Shown piece by piece: positions 32,717-45,262 of a DNA stretch of 64,000 nt. The translations under genes and the position numbers were made by a program. Origin of the DNA: Gnetum montanum (lineage: Eukaryota; Streptophyta; Gnetopsida; Gnetales; Gnetaceae); assembly GCA_015680685.1 (NCBI GenBank), contig MNCI01009412.1:813677-877676 (forward strand), in the 5' to 3' direction. Below the pieces are notes generated by a model. The model searched no databases. It was not told the origin of the DNA and was given only the letters and a program-made list of their open reading frames with translations. The first letter of the stretch is position 1. The number at the start of each line of letters is the position of its first letter.

Positions 32717-33944
32717 TGAAACACCACAAAAATATTTGAGTTTAGCATCTGTCTAAAAAGAAGCAGATCCCCATGACCCACAAGCGACCTTGGCTACATT
32801 TGAAGTCACACAGGGCAATTTTGAGAATCGAAACACCTGGTTTTTACTAAGTGTTCTGCCGGCGTATACACCCAGCGTATACGCCCAGTTTTAAACCAAG
32901 TGTTGTGCTAGCGTCTACGCTCGGCGTCTACGCCTGGTGTCTACGCCCGGCATCTATGCCCCGTGTATACGCCCAGCGTCTACGCCCAACGTCTACACCC
33001 GATGGTCAGCATACACGCCTAACACTCACGCTCAGCAGGTGCAATAGGAGCAAGAATTGAAGCAAGTCGATGTCCAGCATCCATCAGCGTATACGCCCTA
33101 GCGTATATGCCAGCATCTATCCAAGTCTACGCCTAGCGTATACGCCAGCATCTATCCAAGTCTACGCCCAGCGTATACGCCCAGCGTATAGCATGTTTCT
33201 AAATTGTAACGCCCGGTCTATACGCCACGTGTCTCCCAATCTGATTTTCCTGGTAACCCTACCCCTATAAATAGCCCANAGAAACCCCCTTACGCTTATG
33301 CTTATGCTGGAAGTCCTGTACGCCGAGCACAATCCGCGCTCCGCCTACCGTGTCAGCCGACTGCATCCCTCCGTCCACCGAGGCTTTACGTCTGCCTTGT
33401 GTCCCTACACAACCGCGTTAGACCGGTGCACAACATTTTAACTCTGTAATCCATTGTTTACGCATGTTGCAAGTTCTTTTACAGTTTTACATCAATTTGG
33501 CCCACGCTTCGTTTACGCTTGCTTACGTTCACGCTCCGTTTGCGTTCGTATACGTCCACTGTTTACGCTATTTACATTTGCTTAGACTTCTTACGCTGGT
33601 TTGCGCCATTTATGTTGTTTACGCTGTTCACGTTTGCATACGCTTACTCTGTGCCTATATTTGTTTACGCTGTTTATGCCTGACCCTGTTTACGCCCTGA
33701 TTACGCTTACGCTGTCTACGCCTGTTTCACTGTTTACGCTCCGTTTACGCATAACCCAACATATAACGCTTCGGCGGTGCTCAGGGAAATCCTTGTCTGA
33801 TCCACGTGCGGACCACCCAAGGTACCCTACCTTCGTGCATTCCAGCATGCCCTCAGGCGAAGGTGGGGTCATCTGCGCTCGTCCTGTGATCCCGCGGTCT
33901 CTGTTTCCCGTTCCAGCCGGGGACCGACGATTTCAGGCGGTACA
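32717..33944 (+). mobile_element. 3' LTR of element C
   Basis: Pairs with 17128-18364, with the same termini. TATAAATA at 33266-33273. It has an extra stretch of GTCTACGCC-type words near 32930-33000. About 60 bp present in the 5' LTR just downstream of the TATA box is missing, exactly at an N (33279), so part of the difference may be assembly error. Confidence 0.95.
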
Positions 33945-33949
33945 TTAGT
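33945..33949. repeat. Target site duplication of element C, right copy (TTAGT)
   Basis: Identical to 17123-17127. Confidence 0.95.
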
Positions 33950-35932
33950 CTTTGTGCTTAAAAAGTGGAGACACTACCTTTTATATAGTTAAGTTAATGT
34001 CATTTGAAAGAGCAATGTACTCAGGGTGATTACAATAAACATATATGAAAGTAGTAGAATAGCAAGGTGGAAGGCAATAACTGTAAAGTTTGACATGCAC
34101 TACATAGTTCAGGCATCCACAAAAGGTCAAGCAATGGGCACACAACTCATGGCTTCACCCATAGATGATCAATAAAAAATAGATTTGGAATTCAAGGATG
34201 AACATGTTAGCAGTATAAGCTAAGTACCTATAAATTTTAAGGTCATTTTACACTTTGACAATGCTTCGACCACACAAGATGGTAGTGCCACTTCTATTAT
34301 CACATTCCCCTCTGGGGAGATCTGACCCTTTACATACCACTTTGCATTTCTTTGTACAAATAACATGGCAGGGTACGAAGCTCTCCTTAGGTGCATCTTA
34401 GTAGCTCAAGAGTTAGGAATCCAAAACATAGTAGTTCGAGGTGATTCATAGCTAGTTATTAACTAGTTCATAGATGTGTATGCTTGTAAATCACAACATC
34501 TACTACCTTACTATTATCTGGCACAATACTTGCTTAAAAAATTTGCAGCCATAGATGTCCAACATATCCCCCACAATGAAAATGCCATATTTGATGCACT
34601 AGCTACTTTAGCCTTAAGCATAACACCAAATATGTTCTCTACTTTGCCTACTTCAATAGTGGATTACACTGAACCTATAACTCACATAACAAGCATTGCA
34701 TCCATAAGTGTAGCTCATGCCCTGAGTGGTATGAAGATATTAAGGCCCACCTCAAACAAGGAGAGCCCCCACAAAACTTAACATCTACCCAAAAGGATGC
34801 AGTATGAAAACAATCATGGTAGTACGTCCTTGTATGTGAATGTACCATAGGTGGTAGATCCTATGATGGAATACTATTAACTTGCATTAGTGGTAGTGAA
34901 GCACAAAAGATCATTGACCAAGTCATGAAGAACTATGTGGGGGTCATATAGCTCCTAGGGAAATAGTAGCAAAAGTCAAACATCTAGCTTATTACTGGCC
35001 TTACATGGAGTGCAATTGTGTCTCCAAGGTCAAGACATGCGACGTGTATTAGCAGCATGGGAACCTAATGCATTTGTCACCTACTAAACTACATACTACA
35101 TAGATCATGTGGCCATTTCAATGTTATGGGTTGGACATCATAGGGCCTATAATGCCTAGGTCTTCCATAGGACAAAGTGGGTTGAAGCTATTCCCCTTAG
35201 GAAGATAACATCCCAAAGAGTTTGCAAATTCATTCTTAACAACATAGTGACCTAGTTTGGTCTCCCCATGAATATAGTCACAGACAATGGGCCACAGTTT
35301 AGTAGTGCAAAACCAAAGCCTTGTATGAAAACCTTGGCATCAAACACTCTTTCTCATCACCATACTACCCTGAAGCGAACAGCCAAGTAGAGGCTACAAA
35401 CAAGGTCGTTGTCAACCTTTTGAAGAGGATGCTTAAAAATAGCAAGTGACAATGGCACGAACAATTAGTCTATGCACTATGGGCCCATCGCATGACATGC
35501 ACAACCACGATAGGTAAAATGCCATATAGTCTTGTGTACAGATCTAAAATAGTATTTCCTCTTGAATTGTAGGTCCCATTGCTCCTTATGATCCTCTCGA
35601 ACTTCATTGATGAGGTTTGAAAAAATGAGTTGAGAACCATTGACCTTGACTCTAGAGAAGGGGAATGCATGCAAACACTTGATCACATTGAGTGGTACCA
35701 AGAAAAGCAATGGCAAAAGCACCACCACAATTAGCATCAACACCCAATCAAGAAATGGGACCTCATCCTCAAGGTCATCCACAAGCCTACAAAAAAATTC
35801 TCAACCAAATAGGAAGGGCCTTTCTTGGTCATTAAGGTGTATGACAATGGATCCTTCAGGCTCACTAATCTAGATGGCAATGAGTTTGCCAATCCTATTA
35901 ACCACTTGTACCTAAAGCTATACTACACCTGA
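33950..35932 (+). pseudogene. pol: pol of element B, second part (RNase H, aRNH, integrase)
   Basis: It continues the RNase H cut by C (LKKWRHYLL-type block). The second RNase H is at about 34240-34620 (HFDNAST, GDS followed by TAG, NEN.IFDALATLA). Integrase runs from about 34740, with a degraded zinc finger (CDVY at about 35040), TDNGPQFSS at about 35281, an EATNK block and the GPFLVIKVYDNG C-terminus. It ends LYYT-TGA at 35930-35932, the same end as C (FYT-TGA). Many stops and indels. Confidence 0.85.
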
Positions 35933-35959
35933 CATGTAGTACCACACCAATGAGAAAAG

Positions 35960-36260
35960 AAAGGTAAGAAAAACATTCGCTATGACATTAAATTGGCACA
36001 AGACATCTACTATGATGTTAAACTGGCACAAAACATCCACTATGACATTAAATTTGCATAGAGTATCTGCTACAACATTAAACTAACACAGAACATCCTT
36101 AGGCTATGACATTAAACTGGCACCCATAGCATGATCTACTATGACCTTAAACTGGTCATCCACCATATGCTATGCCATTAAACTAGCACATCATGGTTTG
36201 CCCTATGTTAAAATAGGAACATAGTCTACTGGGATCTTAAACTAGCACAACATGTGATCT
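35960..36260 (+). repeat. TTAAACT-type repeats after B integrase
   Basis: Units of about 31 bp such as CTATGACATTAAACTGGCAC and CTATGATGTTAAACTGGCAC, then looser copies. This is the same position as the 31406-31570 array of C. Confidence 0.8.
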
Positions 36261-37787
36261 ACAAAGACCTAAAATTAGGTTCGTAGTTCAACACCCATAG
36301 TTCAACATACATAATTCTACAGACAAACGAGCAAGAATACTTGCAATATTCCATCACCTACCCACACCTCTTGGGAAAGATGAGGTGGTTCATTTTAGTT
36401 CTAGAATGAAGTTCAAATTGTCAAGAAAAAAATCCTCTAAGACATTTGCAACATTGTTGTCCCTAGCATCTTGCTGAACTTTTGGAGATGTTGTTTGGCC
36501 TCTTGTAGACCTTTCGGAGCTACTGCCACCATCACCAATCATTCTGGTTGTGGCCCTTACCATCAGTAGCACTCACTGGGGTCCTAGCAATACTGTGGCC
36601 CAACCATATTGCTACCATCCTACGTTCCTCACCATCACCTAAGTTTGGAAGGGCATCCAACAACATGGCTTCACACCATGTTGTTGGGTTTCTTGGCTCC
36701 TATCTTTGGTGAGAAATCCTAGGCACTTGCATCACCATTGTTCCTAGCCACATGAGTGCTGACTTCTCATGTGGCTAATAGAGCTTTCCATCCTACCAAC
36801 ATCAATGCCTATAGTGGCCTTCCTACTTTGGACATTGCACACAACTGATGCAGCACTAGTAGCCCTCGCAATGCCCTTGGCAGGTAGGACTTTGCCCCAA
36901 TCTTACATGATGGTTGTTTTTCTTATTTTCTCTATGTTCCATTTGTATGATGAAGCCTTTGTAGCACCATTGAAGGATGCATTTCATCATGATGACAAGG
37001 CACTGCATTATTTCGATGTATCCACTTCGACTCACCTACCTACTTAAGAATCCACATCCCTAATATCCCCTTAGCCAAACTAACCTCTACATCTCAATCT
37101 TGTAATCTCCCACATCCCTTACAAGCTTCCCCAATGCACATGAAACCCTTTCCTATAGTTAGCCATTGAACCCATGATAGATGTAATGGAATTCATCCGA
37201 TAGGAAGCCTTTGTGAGCTAGTCAAAGCCCCAAACAGGTGTAACATAACTCATCCCAAGGAGGAGACACCTGTCCTATAGATGCGATGTGATTACCTCTA
37301 AGAAAATGTTGGTGCAAAATTTTCCCAACAACATAAAAGGAAGCAAAACAAAAATAAAGAAAGAAACAAAAAAAAAGAAGAAAAGGGAAAGAAAATGATA
37401 CAAGCCAAGTGCCCAAGTCAAATTTCATAGTTTCCATCTCACAATTGATCCAACCCTAGATCGATTGTCTCATAAGCACTCTGATGAGAGGTCAAAATCT
37501 AAAGGGTAGGACACATCCACATGTCAATTCTCTCATAAGCACTCTGATGAGGGATCATGCTATGATGACAAACCATTGTGATGTTATGTCTTATATTTAT
37601 CCTTTGCATCCATTGTCCCTTCAACCATCTCCCTAACCTATTCCCTACCAATACTTTATTCCCTTGGCACTCTCAAGGATAGTGAAGCATTATGCAAGTA
37701 GGTATTGATGACTGGTGTTGGTATCATGTTCATTTTGATGTTTTGTATTATTTTTTGATGTCTCTCTAGTCAATCCTCTAGATATCA
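36261..37787 (+). other. 3' non-coding region of element B, with unassigned extra sequence
   Basis: About 0.5 kb longer than the same region of C. 36390-37050 has a mixed-composition stretch with short frames on both strands (60 aa minus, 92 aa plus) that I do not recognise. 37300-37400 is A-rich. A 27-bp phrase with CATAAGCACTCTGATGAG is repeated twice (37465-37552). The last 60 bp matches the pre-PPT block of C and D. Confidence 0.4.
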
Positions 37788-37802
37788 ACAAAGATAGGCC
37801 AA
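37788..37802 (+). other. Polypurine tract of element B
   Basis: ACAAAGATAGGCCAA directly before the LTR start TGAAATACCACC. Confidence 0.7.
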
Positions 37803-39095
37803 TGAAATACCACCAATTTTTGGCTTCTGCAGTTCCATGGTAGATTTGTCTAAGTGTCAAAACTTGGGAAAATTTTTTCTAAGTCTAGTATCACATTGTG
37901 TAGTGTAGATAGTGTAGCACACTAGAATTTATATTTTCTTTGCAAAATATTTCTAAGTCTTCCTGCTATGCTCCATAGCACAACCAATATATCATACACT
38001 TCCATGAGTAGTCTACACAACTATCAAGCCAAAATTAGTCAAGGATCACTTAGGATGGACCAAACAGTTTGACAAATTTTCCATCTCCCAAACTATCAAG
38101 CTCGCTATGCTCTCTAATTTGCCCAACTTGAGACATGTCCAAGTTGATAGTCCATCCATTTACCAGGCTAGAGGTTGTTAAAAGTGCTCAAGATAGACAA
38201 AACAGATTGGCAAGTTTTCTATCTTTTGGTTCTATCACACTTTGCTATGCTGCACAGTGTAGCCAACATGACATAGGTTTTAGGAACAAATTTTTTTAAG
38301 TGTTGAACATGAATCCATCAAGTTATCTAGAAATGGAAGATTCCTTTGGTAATTTTTTAACTTCTAAGGTTGCCTGTCCTACTACACCCTAGAGTGTGGT
38401 CAGTGTGCCATGAAGAAACATTGCAAATTTTGGCAAAATTTATCAAAGTAGTTATGTTATGCTTTGCTATGATACATAGTGTAGACAACATGACAAGTCA
38501 AAATCTGCAAAAATTTTCTAAATGTTCACACTATGCTTCATCACGCTATGTAGGGTAGACAACGTGACACTTGGGAAATGCCTCCAAATCCCTCCAGAAG
38601 CTCCTAGAACTTGGCATTAACCTTCATTTTGGCTCTGATGTTCTTTCGACGGCCAAGATCAGTAGTTTGCTTTGCTTTTGCATCCCTCATTGATTTCCAA
38701 AATCATCCCTACACTTGATCCTACTCAAAAGAGGGGAAGGACATAGTCCAAAAGTGTAGACTCCAAGTTACATTTGTTTTGGCATTGTTTGTTGGTACAT
38801 GGTGGTCTCTCAAACTCCAACACATGTAATCTAGGCAATGTGGTCATAGTTTGGTAGTTTCTAAGTTTCCATTCCTATCTTGTAGAGCATTACACTTTGA
38901 CCTTAACACTTAGAGCTTGACATTTTGAGTGTAACATGTTAGTGTAACTTATCCATGCCCATGCTACATGGGACCCAGGCCATGTGGCATCTAGTCTACA
39001 TCTCACGTTAACCCTAGCCTTCTAAATACCTCGATAATCAACATTTTAGAGGTCAATCGGCAAATCATTTTAAGCATCAAGAATTAGAGCAATGT
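37803..39095 (+). mobile_element. 3' LTR of element B (3' third missing)
   Basis: Follows the 5' LTR of B from its start through the U3 repeats to CATCAAGAATTAGAGCA, then stops (equivalent to about 4607). The TATA region is mutated (TTCTAAATA). It meets A's LTR head to head at 39096. Confidence 0.85.
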
Positions 39096-40775
39096 AAATA
39101 TGTATCAAATAGTAGAAAAATGTGATATTTATGCTTAATATTAAAGAAAAGTACTTGGAAAATAAATGGAATAGAGCTTAAGAAAAAAAATGCACTACCC
39201 CAAAATGAGGAGTGTAACGGTTGCTAAATAAGAGGTGAGAATGGTACATGGCATCAAGTAGGCATAGTGGTAGGATAGCAATTTAGTCACAATCTTTGGA
39301 ATGTCCAAGATGTGGAATTTTTGCCTATAGTGAAGACTAAACCTACTGGGTTGGTTTTTGCAATGTTTCTGCAGGCGTAATGCAATAGTGAACTACATTT
39401 TGGAAGGTGCCAAGGTGTAGAGCTTAGATGCAAGTGTGTAAGGGATGCCCAAATAGCTAAAATACCCAATGCTCTTTTGATTTGCCCATCCCTAGAGTGC
39501 TAAACATTGGGGTATTTATAGGGCTAGGTTTAGCATGAAACATAGATTAGATGCCACATGGCACGAGCGTAGATGGGTTATGCTAACATGTTACACTCTC
39601 ATGAGAGTAGCAAAGTATTATGCTCTGAAGAATAGCAACGGGTACCTAGAGACTACTAAACTTTAACTATACTACTTGGACTACATGTGCCAAATTTTGA
39701 GAGATTGCAATGTATTTGCAAACACTACAAAATAGTACAACTTAAATGCTATGCTTTGGGACTATGTCTTCCCCTCCTTTCATGTACAGTCAAGCATAGA
39801 GATAATTTTGGGGATCAATGGGGATGTAAAAGAAATGCAAACTACTAATCTTCATTTCATGAGGGATGTTGGAGTTGAGAGAGAGGCCTATATTAAGTTT
39901 GAAAGGATTTTGGAGGCTATAGAAGCCTTTCTATAGTGTTAAGCTAGCTACGCTCTAGAGCATAACACAACACATAGTGAAATTTTTTATTATAATGTTA
40001 AGAAATATTTTCTCTAGTGTTAAGCTAGCTTTTCTCTAGTCTCACATTTTTTATGTTGGCTACGCTAGGGAGTGTAGCAGGGACACTTAGCCAAATTTTC
40101 ATGAAATCTATAGTCTTCCTTCATGGTATGTAGGCTACACTCTGGGACATAGTAGGAGCAGCAACCTTGGAAGTTAGAAAATGTGCCAAATGTGTCTTCC
40201 ATGTTGAGTTAGCTTGATAGATCCTTACCCAAAATTTAGGAAAAACTAAGCACTGGAACCTGTGTCACACTTGCTATGCTATGGACTGTAGCAAAGCATA
40301 ACAACCCAAGAGATAGAAAATTTTCTGAACTATTTTTTGCCATCCTGAGTAATTTTGACAACCTCTAGCCTAGTACTTAGGCAAACTAGCTACCAAGACA
40401 TGTGTCAAGTTAGATACATTAGGAAGCATAACAAGTGTGATATCCCAAGGGATAGAAAATTTGCTAAACTATTTCATCCATCCCAAGCAACCTTTAACCA
40501 CTTCTAGCTTGGGCAAACTAGCCATGGAAATGTGTGCTATGTTAGCTATGCTAGGGAGTGTAGTAGGCAAACTAAGAGTGTAGCAGGATACTTAAGAAAT
40601 ATTTTCATGCAACTACTACTAACACTTAGAATAATCTTGCAAAATAGGGCTTAATTTGTTTTATTCTAGCTACACTAGAGAGCGTAGCACCAACACTTAG
40701 AAAAATTTGTCAAGTTTCGACACTTAGACAAATTTGCTGTTGAATTACAGAAGCCCGAAATTGGTGGTGTTTCAC
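39096..40775 (-). mobile_element. 5' LTR of element A, main part
   Basis: On the minus strand it starts TGAAACACCACCAATTT (40775 leftward), carries GCTACGCTAGGGAGTGTAGC-type palindromes and TATAAATA at 39513-39520, and continues to a point matching 4975 of B's LTR. About 155 bp between here and the 3254-3324 piece are missing. The right flank begins CATGG, D internal sequence. Confidence 0.75.
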
Positions 40776-41868
40776 ATGGAATTGATAGTTTAGAACCAAA
40801 AACATGAAAGTGATAGTGTAGAACTAAAATTTCAATTTCCATTTTAAATTCCATTCTTTGGAAAATTTCAAAACACAACCTAAATTCATAACCCAAAATT
40901 CAACAAAATGGAATAACAACACTAAAATTGCAAGGAATTTCTTTAGTAAACATATGAAAAAAATTATTAAAATTTTTTTTTTTGATCTAAACCATCTCAA
41001 GATCCTTTTCAACATCCTATCCAATTTTCAAGATCATGGAACATTGGTGAAAATGTTTTTTCAAAGTCTCAACATTACCCATCTTCGCAAGGGTAAATGC
41101 ATAATAGCCATAAAACCTTAATTTGATAGAACTTTATAGAATCATTCATAAAAAATTAACCACTTAATGAAATTCAATGATTCCATAGCTATTTGAATCA
41201 TAAAATCATGAACTTTAATCCAAAAACAAGAAAACATGGAAAATTATTAATCAATTTTTCAGAAAAAATTACAAAATTAACATGAACATGGTCATCATGT
41301 CCAAAACCCAATTTCACATGAGGTTATGAAACACTCTAGAAAATTAACCATTCATCCAAATTTAAAGATTCCATAGTTAAAATCCTTGAATAATGAGCTA
41401 GAACATGGAAATAATAAAAATAAAAAATTTATAACCTTTTAGTACAAAAAAAAAATACCAAAATTACACCTAAAAATGGAAAGAACTAAAAACCCACTTG
41501 ACACAGCCTAATGGAAACATTCATAAAGAATTAACCATAAAGTAAAATTGAGTGGTTCAAAAATCAAAGCATTCCAAAAATAGTATAAAATAACCCCATA
41601 GCCTAAAAAATCAAAATACCTAGCTATTTTCTTATGAAAAAATTCACAAGTGGCATTGATTTTTGGGTTGATAAATGAAAATACCCATGGAATTCATGGA
41701 AAATAGCATTTATTTCACAAATTTAAACAAAACCCAAAATCCAACATCAAAAACAAGTAAACGTGATGTAAATCTATAATTGGATTTTAACAAAATTCTG
41801 ATATGACCAATACACAAGCCTAGATATGAGAAATAGAATAAATGGAATAAACAATTAAGGTTTTGTAC
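40776..41868 (-). other. Presumed first intron of D's antisense gene
   Basis: Very AT-rich, no coding similarity recognised. It lies where intron 1 is expected; exon 2 was not found before the border with A. Confidence 0.35.
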
Positions 41869-41990
41869 CTAGGATAAACAGTGGTGGAGCCTTCTCCAAT
41901 CCTAGGACATGGGATTTGGGAAAGGTCATGAGCAATTGCATTTTCCTCCTCCAAGGTAGGGTTCTTGGTGGGATCCTTTCTTCTTGACAT
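41869..41990 (-). pseudogene. First coding exon of D's antisense gene
   Basis: ATG at 41990, MSRRKDPTKNPTLEEENAIA, ending CCTAG|GTACAA. The exon is 122 nt, giving a phase-2 donor like C's first exon (131 nt, MGRGKELEGR... LTFAEE, donor GGCAG|GTAGGC). The start, basic N-terminus, acidic EE patch and donor phase agree, so it is read as the same gene. No stop occurs in this exon. Confidence 0.6.
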
Positions 41991-42214
41991 GGTATAGAAT
42001 ACTAACATAGAAAAAAATTGAAAATCCTTGGATTCTAAAAGTAGTAGGATGACTACATCGCACATGGATGGGGAAAAGCCTTGACTGTGTTATGAATGAT
42101 GGCAATAGTAGGCATAAATCTCCAACCGTAGGTGTAATAGCTCGAAACTAAGAGAACAAGAATGATTTTTGCAAGTTCAAGGTAAGAAAACCCACTTCAA
42201 CATAGGTGCCCACC

Positions 42215-42220
42215 TTATAA
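42215..42220 (-). promoter_or_regulatory. TATA-like box of D's antisense gene
   Basis: GGGTTATAAGGTGGGC on the minus strand, about 225 bp before the ATG at 41990, the same spacing as in C. Confidence 0.5.
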
Positions 42221-42229
42221 CCCTAGTTT

Positions 42230-44760
42230 CCATGCAACACTTTGACTTCACTTAGTGATGGAATTAGCAACTAATACTATGTTGTTTTAGAGAAAAGCTA
42301 TTCCATCAAAAATTGCCAATTCTATGTTGGCCATACTAGAAACTCCATAAATAAGCCAATTCCATGACTACATGGGGATTTGGACATCTAGGCTTGACTA
42401 CATTGGGGTTTAGAAACATGGGAGCCTTAGGATAGATGCCAAATTCCATTTACCTTCAACACGCAATTCCTAGTCCTACATCCATGCTAAAAAACATCAT
42501 GATCAATCTAGAGAATCAAGTGTCAACATCTAGAAATACTAAACTACAAAAGCCATAAATTTCATGACAAAACATAGTCATAGCTATGCTAGCCCAACAT
42601 AGTCAAATGAAACATGATGTATTTCACTACTTTCCATCTACCCACATGTGTTGTACACAAATCCATGAAACCATATAACTAAAACTAGTACCTTAGAGTT
42701 AGGATTTCTAGCCATTAAGCACCAAAATAGCTTTAAACCTTATCACAAATTGGATGTTTGACATGACTACACTAGGCAGAAGCATGACTATATTGGTTCA
42801 ACATAGTCAAGAATGGAATGGGCCTCATTTCACTCACCAAGCTTGTCATTGACACCAAACACCCATGCCATCTTCCCAAACCCTAGCCTAAGCTCCTAGA
42901 TGCCTCAAACTTTGGTGAAATTCATGTCTATGCTAGAGGTAGGCTGTGACTACACTAGCCTAGTGTAGCCATAGGGTTTATGGTTAAAATTAATCATGGG
43001 AATAGTAATGAAACTTCAAATTTTAATTCCAAAAACATCACACCTTCTTAGGAAACTTGATGACTCTAAAATATCAATAAATCAAGCATAAACCCTTCAA
43101 AATCCATTTCTAAAACCTAACTATGTTGGAAATTACATGACTACGGTGGGACAATGTAGTCACTGGTGGTACCTAGTGTAGTCTATCAAAAAAACCTAAA
43201 AACAAGTTATTTCCTAGTCAAACCTACTTCGCAAGAACCTTAAAACGTTGATAGAATGAATGTCAAGTCAAAATTCACCATTTCTTGCCATTTGGAACAT
43301 TTCCCAATCTTGAATACACTAGGAATTGCATGCTATAGTGGGCCAACGTAGTCAATAGTCGTACTTAGTCTAGTCCATACAAAATTAATCAAAAGTAAAC
43401 ATAAATATCTCAAATTCACTTTTGGAAAACCCTATGATCCTACCAAAGCCTCTTTTAATCATAAAACTTTCCCAACCCCAACTATGCTAATGATTACATG
43501 CCTATGTTAGACCAACTTAGTCACTAATAGAGCCTAGTGTAGTCCACATGGGAAATACAAAAAACTAGCCTTAAATAAGTCAAATTGACCTCCCAAAGCC
43601 TACTATAACTTACCAAGACATAAACCCCTAGAAAATCAACTTAAAATACACCATTTATTAGTCCAATCTTGTCAACTACACTAGAATTTACATGACTATA
43701 CTAGGCTAACGTAATCATTAGTAAAGCCTAGTGTAGTCCACATGAAAAATCCCATAACATGCTAGAAATAGCTTAAATTAACTCCTAGAAGGATTTAGAA
43801 CCCTACCAGAGCATGTTGGAACCATAAAAATATGGGAAACAAGCCAAAATTCATCATTTTTAATCATAAACATCTCAACTATGCTAGCAATTACATGAAT
43901 ACACTAGGCTAGTGTAGTCAAGAGGTATTTGACCTTCCCAAGACACAAAAAACCACCAGAACTAACAAATTTGATGTTAAAAGCCTAGTCATTAGTACTA
44001 GTGACCTTGGAAGCTCATTAACATGGTTGATGCAGCATGAAAACTTACCAAAAACCATATTCCATGCATGACTCTACTAGGGAAGCTTGTGACTATGCAA
44101 GCCTAGTGTAGTCATAGTGGAATGACATTTTGTGACAAGGTTTACCAATACTATAAACCTAAGAATGATCCACAGCTAAATTAAGAAGCCTAGAACCCTA
44201 TCCCACTACATCCTATTTTCATCCTAAAAACATCAAATTCCCATGACTAATCTAACATCATGCATCACTACATTGGCCAAACTTAGTGTAATGGGAAATG
44301 TGATAAAGCCTACTTTCACTACTCAAATTTTTTTGCAAAATAGTTAATTTATTCCTTCCATGATTTTACACTAACTTAGGAAGCTAGCAGAGCACTAAGA
44401 CCAATCCTAGAACCCTAGAAATGCACTTATTTCATGTGACTATGTTGCAGCCTTCCATGACTATGCTAGGCTAGCATACTCACCAATGGAAACATCATTT
44501 TTAGCTTTCAAAATGTAGAAAATAGAGCCAAAACTTACCAATCCTCAATACCAACCCCCTATGCTAGCTATCTAGACCATTAGGATCTTGAAAGTAATCA
44601 TACTTAGTGTTGACTATGCTAAGGCATGCATTACTATGCTAGCCCTACATAGTCACCAATAGATCCAAGCATAGTCATAAGAAAAACTATTAATTTTACC
44701 TCAAAACAACCCCAAAATGACCTCCTCTAATGCCCAAACTTCCTTGGATATCCTATAGCA
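42230..44760 (+). repeat. Dispersed palindromic repeats CTAGGCTAGTGTAGTCA in D
   Basis: Words such as ACTAGGCTAGTGTAGTCA, GCCTAGTGTAGTCCA and CTAGCATAGTCACC recur every 100-250 bp. The D LTR carries the same words (for example near 50130, CCTAGCATAGTCACC). No gene supported. 44761-45262 is T-rich spacer ending in the pol acceptor. Confidence 0.65.
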
Positions 44761-45262
44761 TTATACCATGGTCCACTAAGGCCTAAAACTAGTAAATCTA
44801 ACCTTGTTTGACCAATAATGATAATGTTTTACCACATGTATTCTGTTTTGACTAATTTGACAATGTTTCATGGTGTTTTGACTTATTTTGACCTTGTTAG
44901 GCATTCTAGATGTTCACTACCATAAGTTGATCTCATACAATTTCTATATAACTTTCATTTGATCATACCTACCTAATTTCCTCTTTTGTGATGTCTATTA
45001 ACCTTTATTTAGCCTTTGATTAGTGTTAAGTGATGGGTTTTGACGATCTTTGACCACATTTAACATTATTTTCCATATTTTTATGTTGTTTCTTCTTGTT
45101 TCAACCTTGTTTGGTATTTTTTCCATCTTATTTATCTTCTCCCACATCTAATAGGCTTGGTTGACCTTCTTTGCATTTTGTTTGACATTGGAATAGCATG
45201 TGTTTGCATATTTACTAAAGTATTTTATATGATTTTGGCATTATTTACTCATTTTTATCTAG

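Larger units (their letters stand above)
17128..33944 (+). mobile_element. Full-length Tat-type Ty3/gypsy element C
   Basis: A 16,817-bp element with both LTRs (17128-18364 and 32717-33944), PBS, gag-pro, an internal antisense gene, pol with RT-RNaseH-aRNH-INT, PPT and a perfect 5-bp TSD. The second RNase H between the Ty3 RNase H and integrase marks the Tat lineage; the large size is Ogre-like. It is the youngest element here: LTRs still align closely and CpG words survive. Every in-frame stop seen in its sense genes is TAG or TAA, explicable by C-to-T change, so it is recently dead or mobilised only in trans. Confidence 0.97.
3325..39095 (+). mobile_element. Tat-type Ty3/gypsy element B (contains element C)
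   Basis: Parts in order: 5' LTR 3325-5203, PBS 5209-5227, gag-pro 5679-9314, TTAAACT array 9516-9775, antisense gene 15053-10027, pol 15631-17122 and 33950-35932 (split by C), array 35960-36260, PPT about 37788-37802, truncated 3' LTR 37803-39095. CpG decay and many stops show it is older than C. Without C it would be about 19 kb. The 3' end is deleted, so no target duplication can be shown. Confidence 0.8.

Noticed and set aside
17128-33944. Endogenous pararetrovirus
   Set aside because: Paired LTRs, integrase, PPT and a 5-bp target duplication show an LTR retrotransposon; no movement or viral coat protein block was seen.
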